A stretch of 64,000 nt of DNA from Circinella minor. Taxonomy: Eukaryota > Mucoromycota > Mucoromycetes > Mucorales > Lichtheimiaceae. Position 1 is the first letter of the stretch. The number at the start of each line of letters is the position of its first letter. A program made the position numbers and the translations under genes. The stretch is from positions 78,013-142,012 of the forward strand of contig JAEPRB010000092.1 of assembly GCA_016758965.1 (NCBI GenBank). Reading direction: 5' to 3'. The notes beneath the pieces were generated by a model. That model was given only the letters and a program-made list of their open reading frames with translations, did no database searches and had not been told where the DNA came from. Shown piece after piece: positions 36,901-46,912 of the stretch.

Positions 36901-37921
36901 CTCTTTCTCTTTCTCGTTTTTTTTTTCTTTTTGTAATGTACGTACTTTTCCTGCCTTCGAATTTGAGCTGCCCATGACAATGCTGCAAGACTGCAAAATA
37001 AACATAAAAGTCCTTCTGGCATTAAAAATTTTGATTGGGTAATTAATCCATTTTCTATATATATAAAGAAATATTATAATTTTTATATAAGAATAAAGTT
37101 ACATGGATTAATCTAACAATATCCATTTATAATTGTTAATTACCAAATATAAGTAAACCAGCCGCCGTTGTAGCAGTGGATCGACCATGACCTAAAAGAC
37201 GAACTGTCAAATAAACGATAGGAACTAAAAATGCACCCATGATAGCTGACACGATACGTAGTTCTTGTAATGGGAATGTAGAAGGTACTCTGATAAATTT
37301 AAGAGAGGTAGACGGGAGAAGTGGGTGAATAAATAAGCATTATAATAGTCATAACGAAAAACAAACAACAACAACAACTTACTGTCCAGCATAGTAAATC
37401 TGTTCATCACCAGAATAACCAAAGTACCATGCAAAAGCTGTATAAAACAAACCTGCCAACGGTGGATAAGCACCAATAAAGAACTTTTTGGACATATACC
37501 AATTGATTTGATTACATATTTCAAGCTCTGTTGAACTAGGTATTTATAAATATATATACCTTTAATATACTTTGTTTTTTACACATTTTTTTTTTTTTTT
37601 ACAAAAAAACGTATATATAACTTACATGACTAAAGATGGGAAATCAATAGACCAAAGTCGAAAAAGTAAAGAAAAAAAGATAATGGTAGCAACACCCATA
37701 TATTCATTTGTAAAAATCATGGAAAAATAATTTCGTCGTGTATTATTAGGTTTTTTACTTTTGGCATCATATTCTTCATCATAATAAAAAGGATTTTGAT
37801 TATCCATCGTGTTATGACGAGGTGAACGGATATGTGGTTGTTGTTGTTGTCCATCATAAGAAGGTACTGAAGAAGATATAGGTGAGGTTGATGGTGGTCG
37901 CCTATATCGAAGTGAAAACAT
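34000..37921 (-). CDS. Divergent protein O-mannosyltransferase (PMT/GT39) with MIR domain
   Basis: Twelve exons: 37921-37626, 37535-37383, 37289-37144, 37054-36946, 36806-36741, 36666-36573, 36487-36304, 36210-36115, 36034-35827, 35731-35463, 35385-34999 and 34904-34000. All are GT..AG and in phase; 970 residues. PMTs move mannose from dolichol-P-mannose to Ser/Thr in the ER lumen. An N-terminal cytosolic tail is followed by membrane segments (first near residue 80), a MIR region (about 350-530) with the hallmark YGSSIALRHLGTNGGYLHSH, and more membrane segments. A charged coiled-coil tail of about 200 residues (Glu/Lys/Gln-rich) is unusual for PMTs. The first lumenal loop, normally with an Asp-Glu pair (yeast Pmt1 D77/E78) and HPPLGK, here reads ISTELEICNQ and AYPPLAG. 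This suggests a divergent, perhaps inactive, member. The family call is firm; activity is doubtful. Confidence 0.88.
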
Positions 37922-39706
37922 ATTTTTTGGCAGGTTGTATTAAGAAAAAAAAAACAGGAAAGAGAAAAAAAATAAAGAAAAAAATTTGAGTGGGATTTTG
38001 TTGTCTGAATAGATTAAGGGGTGAAAGGGTGAGAGCTATAATGTTCTGTCAATTTCTCATTCCAGTTGATCTTGAAATTTTTTTATTAATATTCGATTAT
38101 TTAGGATACTTATATATATATATATGTATGTATATGTTTAGATAGACAAAAAAACCTTGTATATATACGTAATAGAATAATAATAAATTCATTTTCCATC
38201 ATGCAGATCATAATAATGGTTAATAAATCGAACAGTTTTCATTTGTTTATATGCATAAAAGATAAGAAAGATAATGGACACACAAAAAGTCAAATTAATC
38301 ATTTACGTACAGAACACGTGATGGAATAAGAACCAAAAAGCACTTTATCCATTTAGTAACTCTTTTAAATTGAGAAATAGACTTATAAACTGCTGTATTA
38401 TGAACGGTTTACTCCTTGCTGCCCACCGGGGTTATCATTACCGAGTTTTGTCAATTGACGGAAGCAATAAGCTGAAAACAGCGTGTGTTCGTTAGTTTCG
38501 TTTTTAATAAACTATATAGTTTTAATGTATACCGATGGTTGATTAATGCGTTGATTCGGAAATGTATTCTATATTTATTTTTATGCTTTATCCTATCCCC
38601 ACAAACAGTCTATCCTTACTAACCTACCCATCCAATACATCCCAACATTTACTACTTCATTCAATCGAGACACGGGTTTACAGATAGCTGTAGTAAATGA
38701 TTTAAAACAATTTGTTGGTTTGAATACTGTTTGCTTGTTGCTTGATGTTTATGGTCAATGATGGATTATTCTTCGTTCATTCTAAAGAGCTTGATCTAAG
38801 TTGATTAGCTTTTATCAACAAATCAATTTTTCTTCCAGAGATGGTGAAATTCTTTGTCTTATCATTGATACATGAAGCTGTGTCTTCTTTTTGGATATTC
38901 TTCTTGTTTTGGCTAACATTTTCGCCACAATCACCATAAGCATATTAGCTCAATGTCACATAAAATTACAAAACACATCAATTGATATAATAAAAAACTT
39001 AATCATCGATAACGGGTTCTGTGTTTCTGAGTTTAATATCTAATAAAATAGCAAATCGATAATACATAGAATCCCAATGGACTTTTACTTGCTGAATCGT
39101 TGATCGAGCCATTCAGATATAATTATGTTATGTAGTCGGTATCGTACGACCCTATTCGGTATTTGTAAGTCAAAAAAGTACAAGGACATTGTAAACCCAT
39201 TTCAATAATACAGATATCCGACGATATAATGAAATGGATAGAATTCGTGCAAGCCTACATTTGTTGTTTGTTATTTTTATTATTATTGAAATATGGGTAA
39301 AAAAAATGAAAATATCTAATATCAAATATTCAATGATAGTAAAAAAAATAGAGTCAAGTCAGAATCATGACAGTAAGTACGTTGCTTTGATTTGACCGTT
39401 TATCATAAAAAATCAAAATTATAAATAACAGTTACCCTCCGCTTTTTGCACAACTTTCGAGCCAAATCCCACCTGTGAAAAAAACAGCGAGGAATCATAA
39501 TAGATATATATTCGTGGTTTGGTTGTATGTGAGAATAGGAATGGAATGAATGATAGGTTATATACAAATGTTTTGAAATATGTGAGGTTATAAAAGTGGT
39601 AGTTAATTTTCAATGATAATAAAGAGTTAATAGGAATAAAACAGAGAGATATAAAATGGAGAGAGGGGGAAAATATTTTTACAATAACATGGTAACTATA
39701 GCAGTA
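37922..39706. other. Intergenic with repeat remnant
   Basis: The first 600 bases are the PMT promoter side. From about 38566 the sequence is a diverged copy of 40121-40475 (separate entries). No intact gene is seen. Confidence 0.5.
38566..39130. repeat. Diverged direct repeat, copy A
   Basis: Two blocks, 38566-38750 and about 38985-39130, match 40121-40310 and 40360-40475 in the same order and orientation, e.g. ATTCTATATTTATWTTTATG and CACTTTTACTTGMYGAATC. Copy A has about 230 extra bases between the blocks. Probably a transposon or duplicated gene remnant; not identified. Confidence 0.6.
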
Positions 39707-40081
39707 CTAATAATTTTGAATCAAATCCAACCATTCGTCTTCGTCGTCTTGATCCTCGTCTTCTTGATCCTCGTCTTTTTCAACTGCTCTTTCAATAGGA
39801 TTTTCCTTCTGTCTTTTTGTCACTGGAGTAAAAAATGTATCAGGACTATTCAAACGCTTCATAGTAGATCCTTCTCTTACTTTGGATAATTTTTGTTTTC
39901 TTGTTAATTCAGCATGAGCTGGATGGACAATACGCATTAATTTTGAGTGATGTTTTTTCCACCATATAAGCTTGTCAAGGGTGTGAGTAAATTTAGGAAT
40001 TTCATCAATAAACCCAGGTACCATGAGATCATACATATGTACAGCAACATAAGCATCTTCAACAGGTACTATAGCAAACAT
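39707..40081 (-). CDS. Unidentified open frame or gene fragment
   Basis: An open frame of 124 codons on the minus strand. Its first half looks globular (YDLMVPGFIDEIPKFTHTLD, KLIWWKKHHSKLMRIVHPAH). The end is a basic then acidic tail (TPVTKRQKENP, DEDQEDEDQDDEDEW). The frame stays open upstream of the first Met for about 12 codons (LATLNKGNNGY) and then meets a stop. It lies between the two copies of a diverged repeat. It could be the last exon of a gene, or a captured fragment. I do not recognise it. Confidence 0.3.
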   Translation of the reverse strand: MFAIVPVEDAYVAVHMYDLMVPGFIDEIPKFTHTLDKLIWWKKHHSKLMRIVHPAHAELTRKQKLSKVREGSTMKRLNSPDTFFTPVTKRQKENPIERAVEKDEDQEDEDQDDEDEWLDLIQNY

Positions 40082-40120
40082 ATAGCCATTATTGCCTTTA
40101 TTTAAGGTCGCCAGTTAGTA

Positions 40121-40475
40121 ATTCTATATTTATATTTATGCTTACCGCTTCCTCACAAATATTTTGTCCTACTGAACCTACCAATCCAATCCATACTAAT
40201 ACCAATCACTTCACTTGATCGAGATGATTCTACAGGCAATTTTCGTAAGTGATTTAAAATAGCTTTGTTGGTTCGAATGTTTTTTACTTGTTGTGTGATT
40301 GATGTACATGTTTTATACGGCATATGAAATCAAGGTAAAAAAAAAAAAATTAAGGAAAATATAAAACTTACTCATCAATAATAAAATTTGTATTTTTGAA
40401 TATAATATCTAATAATATGGCAAATTAGCAATAAAATGCTAATTCACTTTTACTTGACGAATCATAGCTAAAATC
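40121..40475. repeat. Diverged direct repeat, copy B
   Basis: Partner of 38566-39130; see that entry. Copy B is shorter and begins about 40 bases beyond the first Met of the 39707-40081 frame. Confidence 0.6.
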
Positions 40476-41230
40476 TGGTTTAGGATTCGTCATGTAATGG
40501 TGTAAGAACATTACGACAATATATTCAACCAAAAGGTTGCTGATGAACATGTGTATCCACCGAACACCAAGAATCAACATCAGCATAGCTGAGCACATGG
40601 TTGGATATAGATATATTGATTATTGATATTAGATCTATTATACGTTAAACAAATATAATTAGTCCCATGATATTTCAACGTATATTGCTAAAGGGTTTCT
40701 TGACATCCAGGAAACCATATCGTTTTTGAGATCATATATTTGAGCCCTTCTTTATCTTTACCTACCTTAATGTCTACTATGCTTCCTCAGTACAGAATGA
40801 CTGATCGAGCCTGATAGTGGGCGCATAATTATTGGTCATGCGCTATTGCACTTCACAGCAACATCGAAAACTTCAAGATCTTCACCATTTCTTCAGAATC
40901 ATTAGCTTTTTTCTTCAATAACTTCAAGCGCTCTTCACAAATTGCAATTTCTAATAATCTCTTGTCTAGATTTTTGTCTTCATCTTTTCCATTCTATAGT
41001 AGAGTTATGATCAATTATCAAAATAATAAGATTGATATTAAAAACTGTATAAACATTATCATCATCACTAATTTCTCAATTATCTGTACCTCCAAAATTC
41101 TTTCGACTAACTCCTTGCTTTTCTTCGACATTCCACCATGCTCACCACCCAATGCATCTTCCTCTGCTTTCACTATCTTCTTCCACAGCATATCTCCATC
41201 TTCAAGTTTTTTAATTTCTTTTCAAATACA

Positions 41231-41330
41231 GTAGACCCCCGGCTTTTTCACTCCCTCCAATGTGAAAACCTCACATTCCGCAACTTTCTCGAAAAAAGGT
41301 GTCTCCCTTGAAAAAATTCAAAGTCTACTG
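41231..41330. mobile_element. 100-bp MITE with CAGTAGAC termini
   Basis: It begins CAGTAGACCCCCGG and ends AAAGTCTACTG, flanked by TA at 41229-41230 and 41331-41332. The 8-bp perfect ends, CAG start and TA duplication fit a pogo/Tigger-derived miniature element. It lies next to a coiled-coil exon of the decayed gene at 40853-43838. Confidence 0.8.
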
Positions 41331-42527
41331 TACTGCCGGAATACATTTATCAATCAAAGAAACGATTCTAGATAAGGATAACCTGGAGCACCGATCAGTT
41401 ATTATGTAAAATGGCCAATAATAAGAAATACAAAAACTAAATCTTATGTTATGTTATGCTTACTTTGATATATATTTTTTTAACGGAATTATTACCATGA
41501 GAAAACATATTTAAAGAAACTAGATCAAGACCCTCCCCAAGTGTTGAAGGTTGGAGAGGGTTTTCGTTCAATCTTGAAATATTGAAAAGGTCGTGATTGT
41601 TTCTCATCTGTAATAAAAACAAGTATGTTAATTTCTAAACACTAAAAAAACAACAACTCATTTGATATTACTGTATCACCATCCTCATTATTACTCACAA
41701 GATTATACTCTGTTTCAAATACCAATTCACGGAATTGTTCATGATTGAATGAAGGTTTGGGACTTCGAAGTCCAATAAGTGCATCATCAGTTGCCTCTTC
41801 TTCTTCTTCTTGTTCTAATAAACTAATACGTAATAATATAAATGTTATGCATAAATATTTGGGTTTTTTTAGGGCAGCCCCGGTAGCCATGCTAAAACCC
41901 CTTTTTTGTAAAATAGAACTAGCGATTTTTCTCCTCCAGTGAGTGTAAATGAGGTGACAAATTAAATTGTCTGTTAATTACATACCCCACAAAGAGGCGT
42001 GTTGTATTTGGCCTCTTTCTTTCCCGAGTTTTCTCTCATGAGGATAAGCAGTTCCGCTCTTCTTGACAAGAAAAACTCGAGTGCTCGACCAAAAGAAGTG
42101 AGAAAATGTTTCCCACACACTGTAAGAAAACCACCGAGCCAACTACAAACAGCGAAACGCAAAGCGCAGTTAAAAGGATAGATGGAAAGAACCGAACGAA
42201 ATGATGAGCTCGTAATTTACACTTCTTGCAACGTTGAAAATGCGCTGGAACATAATCCACCCCACTTGTTTCAAGTTTTATGGCCATTAAAAAAACATCC
42301 TTAAATGCTCTTTTCTAAACTTTAATAAAATAAAAATAAGTCAAGACAACATTACATTTAATTATTTTCAAGATACTATGCCGTTTTCCCTTTTTGCCTA
42401 TAAAACTATATCATGTCAAATTGAATCTGTTGGTTGATAGTAATAATATATACATACCAAAACTCCTTTTTTAACACTTTCTTTGGATTTTTGCAAACCT
42501 CTATTTGTAAAATAAAACATTTATCAT

Positions 42528-42985
42528 AAGGGAATTGCTACGGACACCCCAAAAACATACTATATTAAGTAATTTCATCTCTTACGGACACCCCACTTTT
42601 ATATTTTTTCAAAGGCACACAACAAATTGATATAATCACATCGTATCCAACCATTTATACACTATCTATACAGCTATTATCGTTATACGACTTATAAATG
42701 TTTATGAAACTTATATTATCAGCTCGACTTTTTATAATAGCAATCAATATTTCTTATGGTTTCTTACTATATTCATTGTGTACACAAGTGGAAATTGTGG
42801 GCCTTATGAAAGCAAGACAAAAAAGGAATCATATATACTTTTAATGTTACATATGAGCGGTCAAACAAGCGCTATTGGTGTTGACAACGCTATTACTATA
42901 GTTTATATGGTCTAAGAACTTATTTGATAACTGTTTATTTGTGGGGTGTCCGTAAGCAAAATATGGGGTGTCCGTAGCAATTCCC
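42528..42985. mobile_element. 458-bp non-autonomous element with doubled inverted repeats
   Basis: The outer ends AAGGGAATTGCTACGGACAC and its inverse at 42963-42985 form a terminal inverted repeat of about 23 bp. A second inner pair (TTACGGACACCCCAC near 42583 and its inverse at about 42940-42955) repeats the core GGACACCCC. The five bases ATCAT flank both ends (42523-42527 and 42986-42990), a likely target duplication. No coding sequence lies inside. The superfamily is not known to me. It interrupts an exon-like frame ending FGRVTYSWVFVHYD. Confidence 0.85.
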
Positions 42986-44097
42986 TTATCATAATGAACA
43001 AAAACCCATGAATAGGTAACTCTTCCAAATAGCAGCAATTCGCCAGTAGGTGGAAATTTATCAGGATTGTTAAAAAAAGGTACGTACGTACTTTGGATTT
43101 AAACTTTGCTGAGGTTGTTCCTATTATTGGACCCATACCTGGTTATTATCTTCTAACAATTGAGAAACATTGGTTGATTCTTATTGATATAGTTTTAGTG
43201 AATTTGTTGTCTAGTCAGAGTAGCGGATATTCCAGTGGTTTTGAGATTTGCCTAAAACAGAAAAAAATTAGACAGTCGAGCGCGAACTGACAGGAATTTT
43301 TGTTTCTTGTTCGTTATACTTACTTTTGATTTACCAACTGCTACTTTTTCCCAATCCACAACACTACAATCGATTTCAAACTAAACACAGAACAAAAAAG
43401 AAGCTTAGTACTATGTCTATTAAAATGACGGTGTTAGACAGTTGAATGAAAGACTTACCTGCTCCAAGTTTCTTTTTTTGCCACATAATAAAAACCGTTC
43501 CGTTCAAAGTGTCTCCAGTTCCTGAACATCAATAACTTTTTTATCGATATTTATAATTCTTGACGAGTAATCATGAATAAAATTTGATAATTTAGGAACC
43601 ACATGGTTCTTCATTCTCCTATCGATAAAATCATCTACAATTACTAATAGAGACACACACAGACAATTATATATTAATAACTCTGATAGGTGCTGTATAA
43701 TAGCCAACAAATACAAATCTATATACCTAATGATTCACAATCAGTTTGAACATCCCGTGTGTGTAAAGATGCCAGATTGATACAAATAAAGATCTTTTGG
43801 TCTTGAAAACCTATTTGGTCAGCTGTGGGACCTTTCATATCAACAGTAAAGGACAACAGGAAAACCGAAGTGCATGGTTTAAGTGATAGAAAAAGTCACA
43901 TCTTTTCCTTTTATGCACAACTATAATAAACACTGTGAAAAAAGGGAGAAATCTATTCATACATGTATACCCAACAAAAGATAGATAAGCTTTGCCTTTC
44001 TCTCTCTCTCTCTCTTTTTCTCTTTTGTTTTACACTGTGCCTCTCGTTTTCGTGAAGGTCGTTCTACATTTCTTTTTCTCTTTTCTTTCTTTATTAT

Positions 44098-44290
44098 ATG
44101 TTGAAGCTGATGGTGTGGCGGTTTGGCGGCGGTTCTTTGTGGGCTTTCGTTGGGCTTTCGTTAGGCTTTTACATTGCCCGTTTTTACATTTTTTTTCTTA
44201 TATGCTGAAGCTGGTGGTGTGGCGGTTTGGCGGCGGTTCTCTATGGGCTTTCGTCTGGCTTTCACATTGTCTGTTTTTTAATCTTTTACG
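44098..44290 (+). repeat. Tandem duplication, two units spaced 104 bp
   Basis: Both units begin with an ATG and can be read MLKL(M/V)VWRFGGGSLWAFV, a hydrophobic peptide. Unit 1 starts at 44098 and unit 2 at 44202. They agree closely at the DNA level (GCGGTTTGGCGGCGGTTCT in both). I recall similar peptides as repeats in Mucorales proteomes, which suggests a dispersed repeat rather than a real protein. Confidence 0.65.
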
Positions 44291-45379
44291 TGGATTGGCG
44301 CGGATTTTACTGCCTATTTTAATACACTTTTTACTAATAATTTTATTTTGTTTATTATTGTTTATGTATATGTGGATGATCAATATTACGACCTGAGGCT
44401 CTGCTATCTTTTTGGTTACTATTAAGTGAGGTTTTGTAATCCACGAGGATATCCTTTGGAAAGTAAACTGGTTTTTTTAGCTGTATCTAATATAAAAAAG
44501 CAACCGATGTCTAGATTACCTAATTTGAATTACTTCTTTACCATACAAAAGTCACTACTTTTCAAATACTCAAGGATCATTTCTTACATACGTATTATTC
44601 TTGCTTACACTATCTTGAATTCTGATTGACGTGGAAAATATATCTAAGAAATCACTCGATACATACATTTTTTCAAATTTGTCCATTTTAAACCACTTGT
44701 TAATGGAGTGAATATTTTTTATCTTAATAAATATGGTTTAAATTATTTTTTTGAATCTCATTGACTTATCCCGTACCTTTTTATTTTATTTTATATTTTT
44801 GTGAACAATATTTTTTAAATTGTTCATTTACTGTAGTGGCAGTATAGTATGCATGTTTAAGATATATTCTTTCTTTCTCGCATACTAGAAAAATAACTGC
44901 TTTATGTGTATCATTAACCGATCCATATAATATCCAGGAATGTTTATCGAATGTCTTTTTTTTCTGTACTGAATGATAACAAAATAGAGTTTTTTTTTTA
45001 TATCATACGCTAGTTTTTTCCTTGGTAAATCTTTGCACCTACACTCAATATATAACAAAATTAAAAAAAAATCCATAATGCTTAAAAGCAATCTAAAAAA
45101 TCCAGTATTAATTCAAACTATTTTTATAGGTCCTAAAAAAATGAACTCAGGGCTAAATAGCTTTTTTTTCCGTTTTCTTATTCTTCTTTAATATTTTTCT
45201 TTATTGTCAATATCAAATATCAACAATAAAGATATAGTTTTTTTTTTCCATTACAATAAGAATGTAAGGTTTCTTTTTATTTATTATGAATGGTCATAGT
45301 ATGAATTCTAAATAACAATAGTTTGAAGAGGTCCATTTTTTTTAAAAAAATAAAAATAGTTTACCTCCGCTCTCAATAT

Positions 45380-45414
45380 ATCCCTCTTCTTCTTCTTCCA
45401 TAATATATAATATT

Positions 45415-45445
<31 letters not shown>

Positions 45446-45490
45446 CCCTCTTTTTTTTTAATTCGACATTCTCTTTTTTTCTTTATATAT
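45380..45490 (+). promoter_or_regulatory. Pyrimidine-rich leader or promoter of the GOLPH3 gene
   Basis: A nearly pure C/T strip with about fourteen CT dinucleotides at 45419-45445 and TTCTTC repeats, 50-150 bases before the ATG. A similar T/CT strip precedes UTP20. Such strips are common near fungal transcription starts; the role here is inference. Confidence 0.4.
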
Positions 45491-45536
45491 TTCCAACTAC
45501 AAAACAAATAATTATTAACTCATTTACAAAAACATT

Positions 45537-46912
45537 ATGTCGACCATCACACGAAGACGAGTAGCAGGTGCTTCAACAAATACAGATGATGGCGCGATCG
45601 AGCCAACAAGTAGTCAAGGGGGTAGTGGTAGTCGATCACAAGATAATTTATCACCTTCATCAGAGAAAAAAGTAGCTTATGACCCACGCGATGTCGATGA
45701 GAGTAAAAGTACTCCAAAACTCACTCTTATGGAAGAAGTTTTATTACTCGGCTTAAAAGATAGACAGGTATTGTATATTATATGAATTGTGGAATAGACA
45801 ATATATATATATATTGCTTTGTAAGAAGAAACACCATCGATATTACATATATATATTTTTATGATATATATACTTGGAAAAAAAATAGAGCAATTTTTTT
45901 TGGTGGCGAACAAGATAATAAAAAAAGGGGGAGGGTGGGGAATAGAGGGGAAAGGAAAGGAATAAACATACTTTATTCAAGATCAATTTTAATTAACGTT
46001 ATTATATCATTATAGGGATATCTTTCATTTTGGAATGATAGTATTAGTTATGCTTTACGTGGTTGTATTGTAATGGAACTTGCGTTTCGAGGACGAATTG
46101 CTATGGTGAAAGATGCTAATCGAAGAAAATATCCATTGTCTGATCGATATATTGAAGTCATTAATGATAAATTAACAGGCGAAGTACTTCTTGATGAGGC
46201 ATTAAAGATGATGAAAATTAGCGAGAAAATGAGTGTTGCAAGTTGGATTGATTTGATGAGTGGTAATTATCTTTTATATAAACATGTATTTCCATGGCAA
46301 CAAAAGTAAAAATCATGATACTAAGCTTATTGGTGTGGGAATTTTGTTTTTTGACAACAAAAAATAATAACAATAATAATAATAATAGGTGAAACATGGA
46401 ATGTAATGAAAATTGGATATCAATTAAAACAAGTACGAGAACGTTTAGCAAAAGGACTTGTTGACAAGGGTGTATTACGAACAGAAAAGCGAAACTTTTT
46501 GTTATTCGATATGGCAACACATCCTATTGCTGATACAGCTACTAAAGAAGAAATCATTAAACGTGTATGTACCATGCTTGTCACGCGTGTTTCTTCAAGC
46601 TCGGTCGATTCCCAATCAGATGTTCCCAACGCATATTTACGAAGTGTTGCTATGATTTGTGCCGCTTATGCTGCCAACGTTTTGGAAAACGCATTGTTAT
46701 ATTTGCAACCAGATCTTCGAGAACAAGCTTTCAATAAAGTGGATGAATTAATGAACGATTTCTCGGCTTGGCCATTCGCTGGAACTGCAGGCGCAAAAAT
46801 TGAAATGGCTCCTGGTACGGAATTATCTTTGGAAGTTATTGCTGCTGTTCTTAACGTACTTACCAAAATGGATGCTATTGTAAGTTTATTTTTTTATTTT
46901 TATTATCATTGA
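45537..46912 (+). CDS. VPS74: Golgi phosphoprotein 3 homologue (Vps74)
   Basis: GOLPH3/Vps74 binds PI4P on Golgi membranes and the tails of glycosyltransferases, keeping them in the Golgi. Exons 45537-45767, 46016-46262 and 46389 onward join in phase with GT..AG introns. Family blocks are intact: [48 protein letters not shown], the [17 protein letters not shown] hairpin region, and the C-terminal helices. The N-terminal 60 residues are disordered, with early basic residues (TRRR). The 3' end is uncertain. Reading on to 46912 adds [10 protein letters not shown] (333 residues). A GTAAGT at 46880 could instead splice to an AG at 47598 and an open last exon 47599-47706 (ends LVVLYM). The family usually ends close to the MDAI position. 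Confidence 0.93.

Larger units (their letters stand above)
40853..43838 (-). pseudogene. Decayed multi-exon gene, split by two small transposons
   Basis: Function unknown. Minus-strand pieces with proper splice sites are: 43838-43727 (starts MKGPTADQIGFQDQKIFICI), 43643-43459 (VIVDDFIDRRMKNHVVPKLS and on, with a TGA at 43504-43506), and 43380-43324 (FEIDCSVVDWEKVAVGKSK, GTAAGT donor). A piece from 43251 (ANLKTTGISATLT) soon meets a TAA. Further down are a piece near 43129-43090 (GPIIGTTSAKFKSK), one near 43065-42986 (PPTGELLLFGRVTYSW) cut by the element at 42528-42985, one at 41823-41662 (ALIGLRSPKPSFNHEQFREL), and one from 41611. The last pieces form a coiled-coil end (LDKRLLEIAICEERLKLLKK) stopping at 40853. 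That all belong to one gene is inference; the stops and insertions make a functional product unlikely. Confidence 0.4.
43839..45536. other. Intergenic with a tandem repeat and a CT tract
   Basis: Holds the 104-bp tandem repeat at 44098-44290 (own entry) and AT-rich DNA. A long CT run at about 45419-45445 lies just upstream of the GOLPH3 start. No other gene is seen. Confidence 0.5.

Noticed and set aside
43992..44396. 134-codon hydrophobic plus-strand protein
   Set aside because: It spans a DNA tandem repeat whose length shifts frame between units, and has no splice or family support.
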